Assembly: GCF_022836845.1 (NCBI RefSeq)
Contig: NZ_JAJNNZ010000011.1
Location: 1 to 64,000 of the forward strand
DNA length: 64,000 bases
Source of the DNA: Vibrio gelatinilyticus
GTDB lineage: Bacteria; Pseudomonadota; Gammaproteobacteria; Enterobacterales; Vibrionaceae
Direction of reading: 5' to 3'
The notes beneath the pieces are model-generated. The model searched no databases. It was not told the DNA's origin and worked only from the letters and a program-made list of their open reading frames with translations. Shown here piece after piece: positions 63,780 to 64,000 of the stretch; positions within the stretch are counted from its first letter, which is position 1, and every line of letters begins with the position of its first letter. Both the position numbers and the translations under genes were made by a program.

Positions 63780-64000
63780 TTAGCGGTAGCGACCACGTTT
63801 CGCGCTCGACGCCTTACCAGCTAACGCAACCAGAGTTTTATTAGTGTTGGCATGACAAATCGCAACGCCAAGAGCATCGGCTGCGTCCGCCTGGGGTTTT
63901 GCCGATAGCTTTAGCATACTGGTCACCATGTGCTGAACCTGTGCTTTGTCTGCACCACCTGTGCCAACAACGGCTTGTTTTATAAGACGAGCTGCATACT
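63780..64000 (-). CDS. ruvC: Crossover junction endodeoxyribonuclease RuvC (C-terminal part)
   Basis: A 73-residue partial frame on the minus strand that ends at 63780. It contains [18 protein letters not shown] and [14 protein letters not shown], which hold conserved C-terminal catalytic Asp residues of RuvC, and a basic SSAKRGRYR tail. The N-terminus lies beyond the right edge. It resolves Holliday junctions with RuvAB. Confidence 0.95.
   Translation of the reverse strand, partial: YAARLIKQAVVGTGGADKAQVQHMVTSMLKLSAKPQADAADALGVAICHANTNKTLVALAGKASSAKRGRYR

Overview
The window looks like a chromosome segment of a Vibrionaceae bacterium, most likely Vibrio. The right third has the gene order typical of that family: nadA, cpoB-pal-tolB-tolA-tolR-tolQ-ybgC, ybgE-cydX-cydB-cydA, then ruvB-ruvA and ruvC. 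Base composition is mid-range AT/GC, except for a visibly GC-richer block at about 14-21.6 kb. Species cannot be fixed from this window.

Layout. (1) 0.3-6.5 kb: a BMP-type (nucleoside/purine-like) ABC importer in two transcription units, each with a sigma-54 -24/-12 promoter and an upstream NtrC-like site, followed by an Fe(II)/2-oxoglutarate dioxygenase. This reads as nitrogen scavenging. (2) 6.9-13.7 kb: accessory genes with decay. There is an SDR, a DUF2955 protein, a HlyD gene and a LysR gene that both lost their 5' parts at one junction near 9,960, the 3' remnant of an acyl-CoA synthetase abutting an intact GMC oxidoreductase, an acyl-CoA-binding protein and a glutathione peroxidase. (3) 14.1-21.6 kb: a GC-rich neutral-lipid/PHA-granule cluster (double-SDR acyl reductase-like protein, DUF2505, TetR regulator, HSL esterase, wax-ester synthase/DGAT, two phasins, PHA-system protein). 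(4) 22-29.5 kb: a YeeE/YedE transporter, a methyltransferase-HNH fusion, and a CHASE2 / small secreted protein / M48 lipoprotein operon with an octamer tandem repeat upstream.

(5) 29.64-44.55 kb: an integrative element of about 14.9 kb in the 3' end of tRNA-Ser(GGA), bounded by imperfect direct repeats, with a P4-type integrase, an AlpA-like regulator and putative integrase arm sites next to the tRNA. Its cargo is a set of unknown envelope or cytosolic proteins, an Integrase_1-type recombinase with a stand-alone core-binding-like partner, a broken P2-type integrase under a LexA box, and the most interesting locus of the window: a C5 cytosine methyltransferase followed, after a terminator, by a translationally coupled pair. 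The pair is a 998-aa protein with two GHKL ATPase modules (Hsp90/MORC-like N-terminus, histidine-kinase-like C-terminus) and a 597-aa protein with a complete receiver domain and an unknown C-terminal region. I propose it as a phosphorelay-like defence system; I do not recognise it by name.

(6) 44.5-64 kb: conserved core. This holds tRNA-Ser, alaE, a hybrid sensor kinase, a YecA-type protein, a K+ channel, nadA, the Tol-Pal operon, the cyd operon (including a 35-aa CydX and two perfect FNR boxes upstream), ruvAB, a chemoreceptor with its own terminator sitting between ruvA and ruvC, and the 3' end of ruvC.
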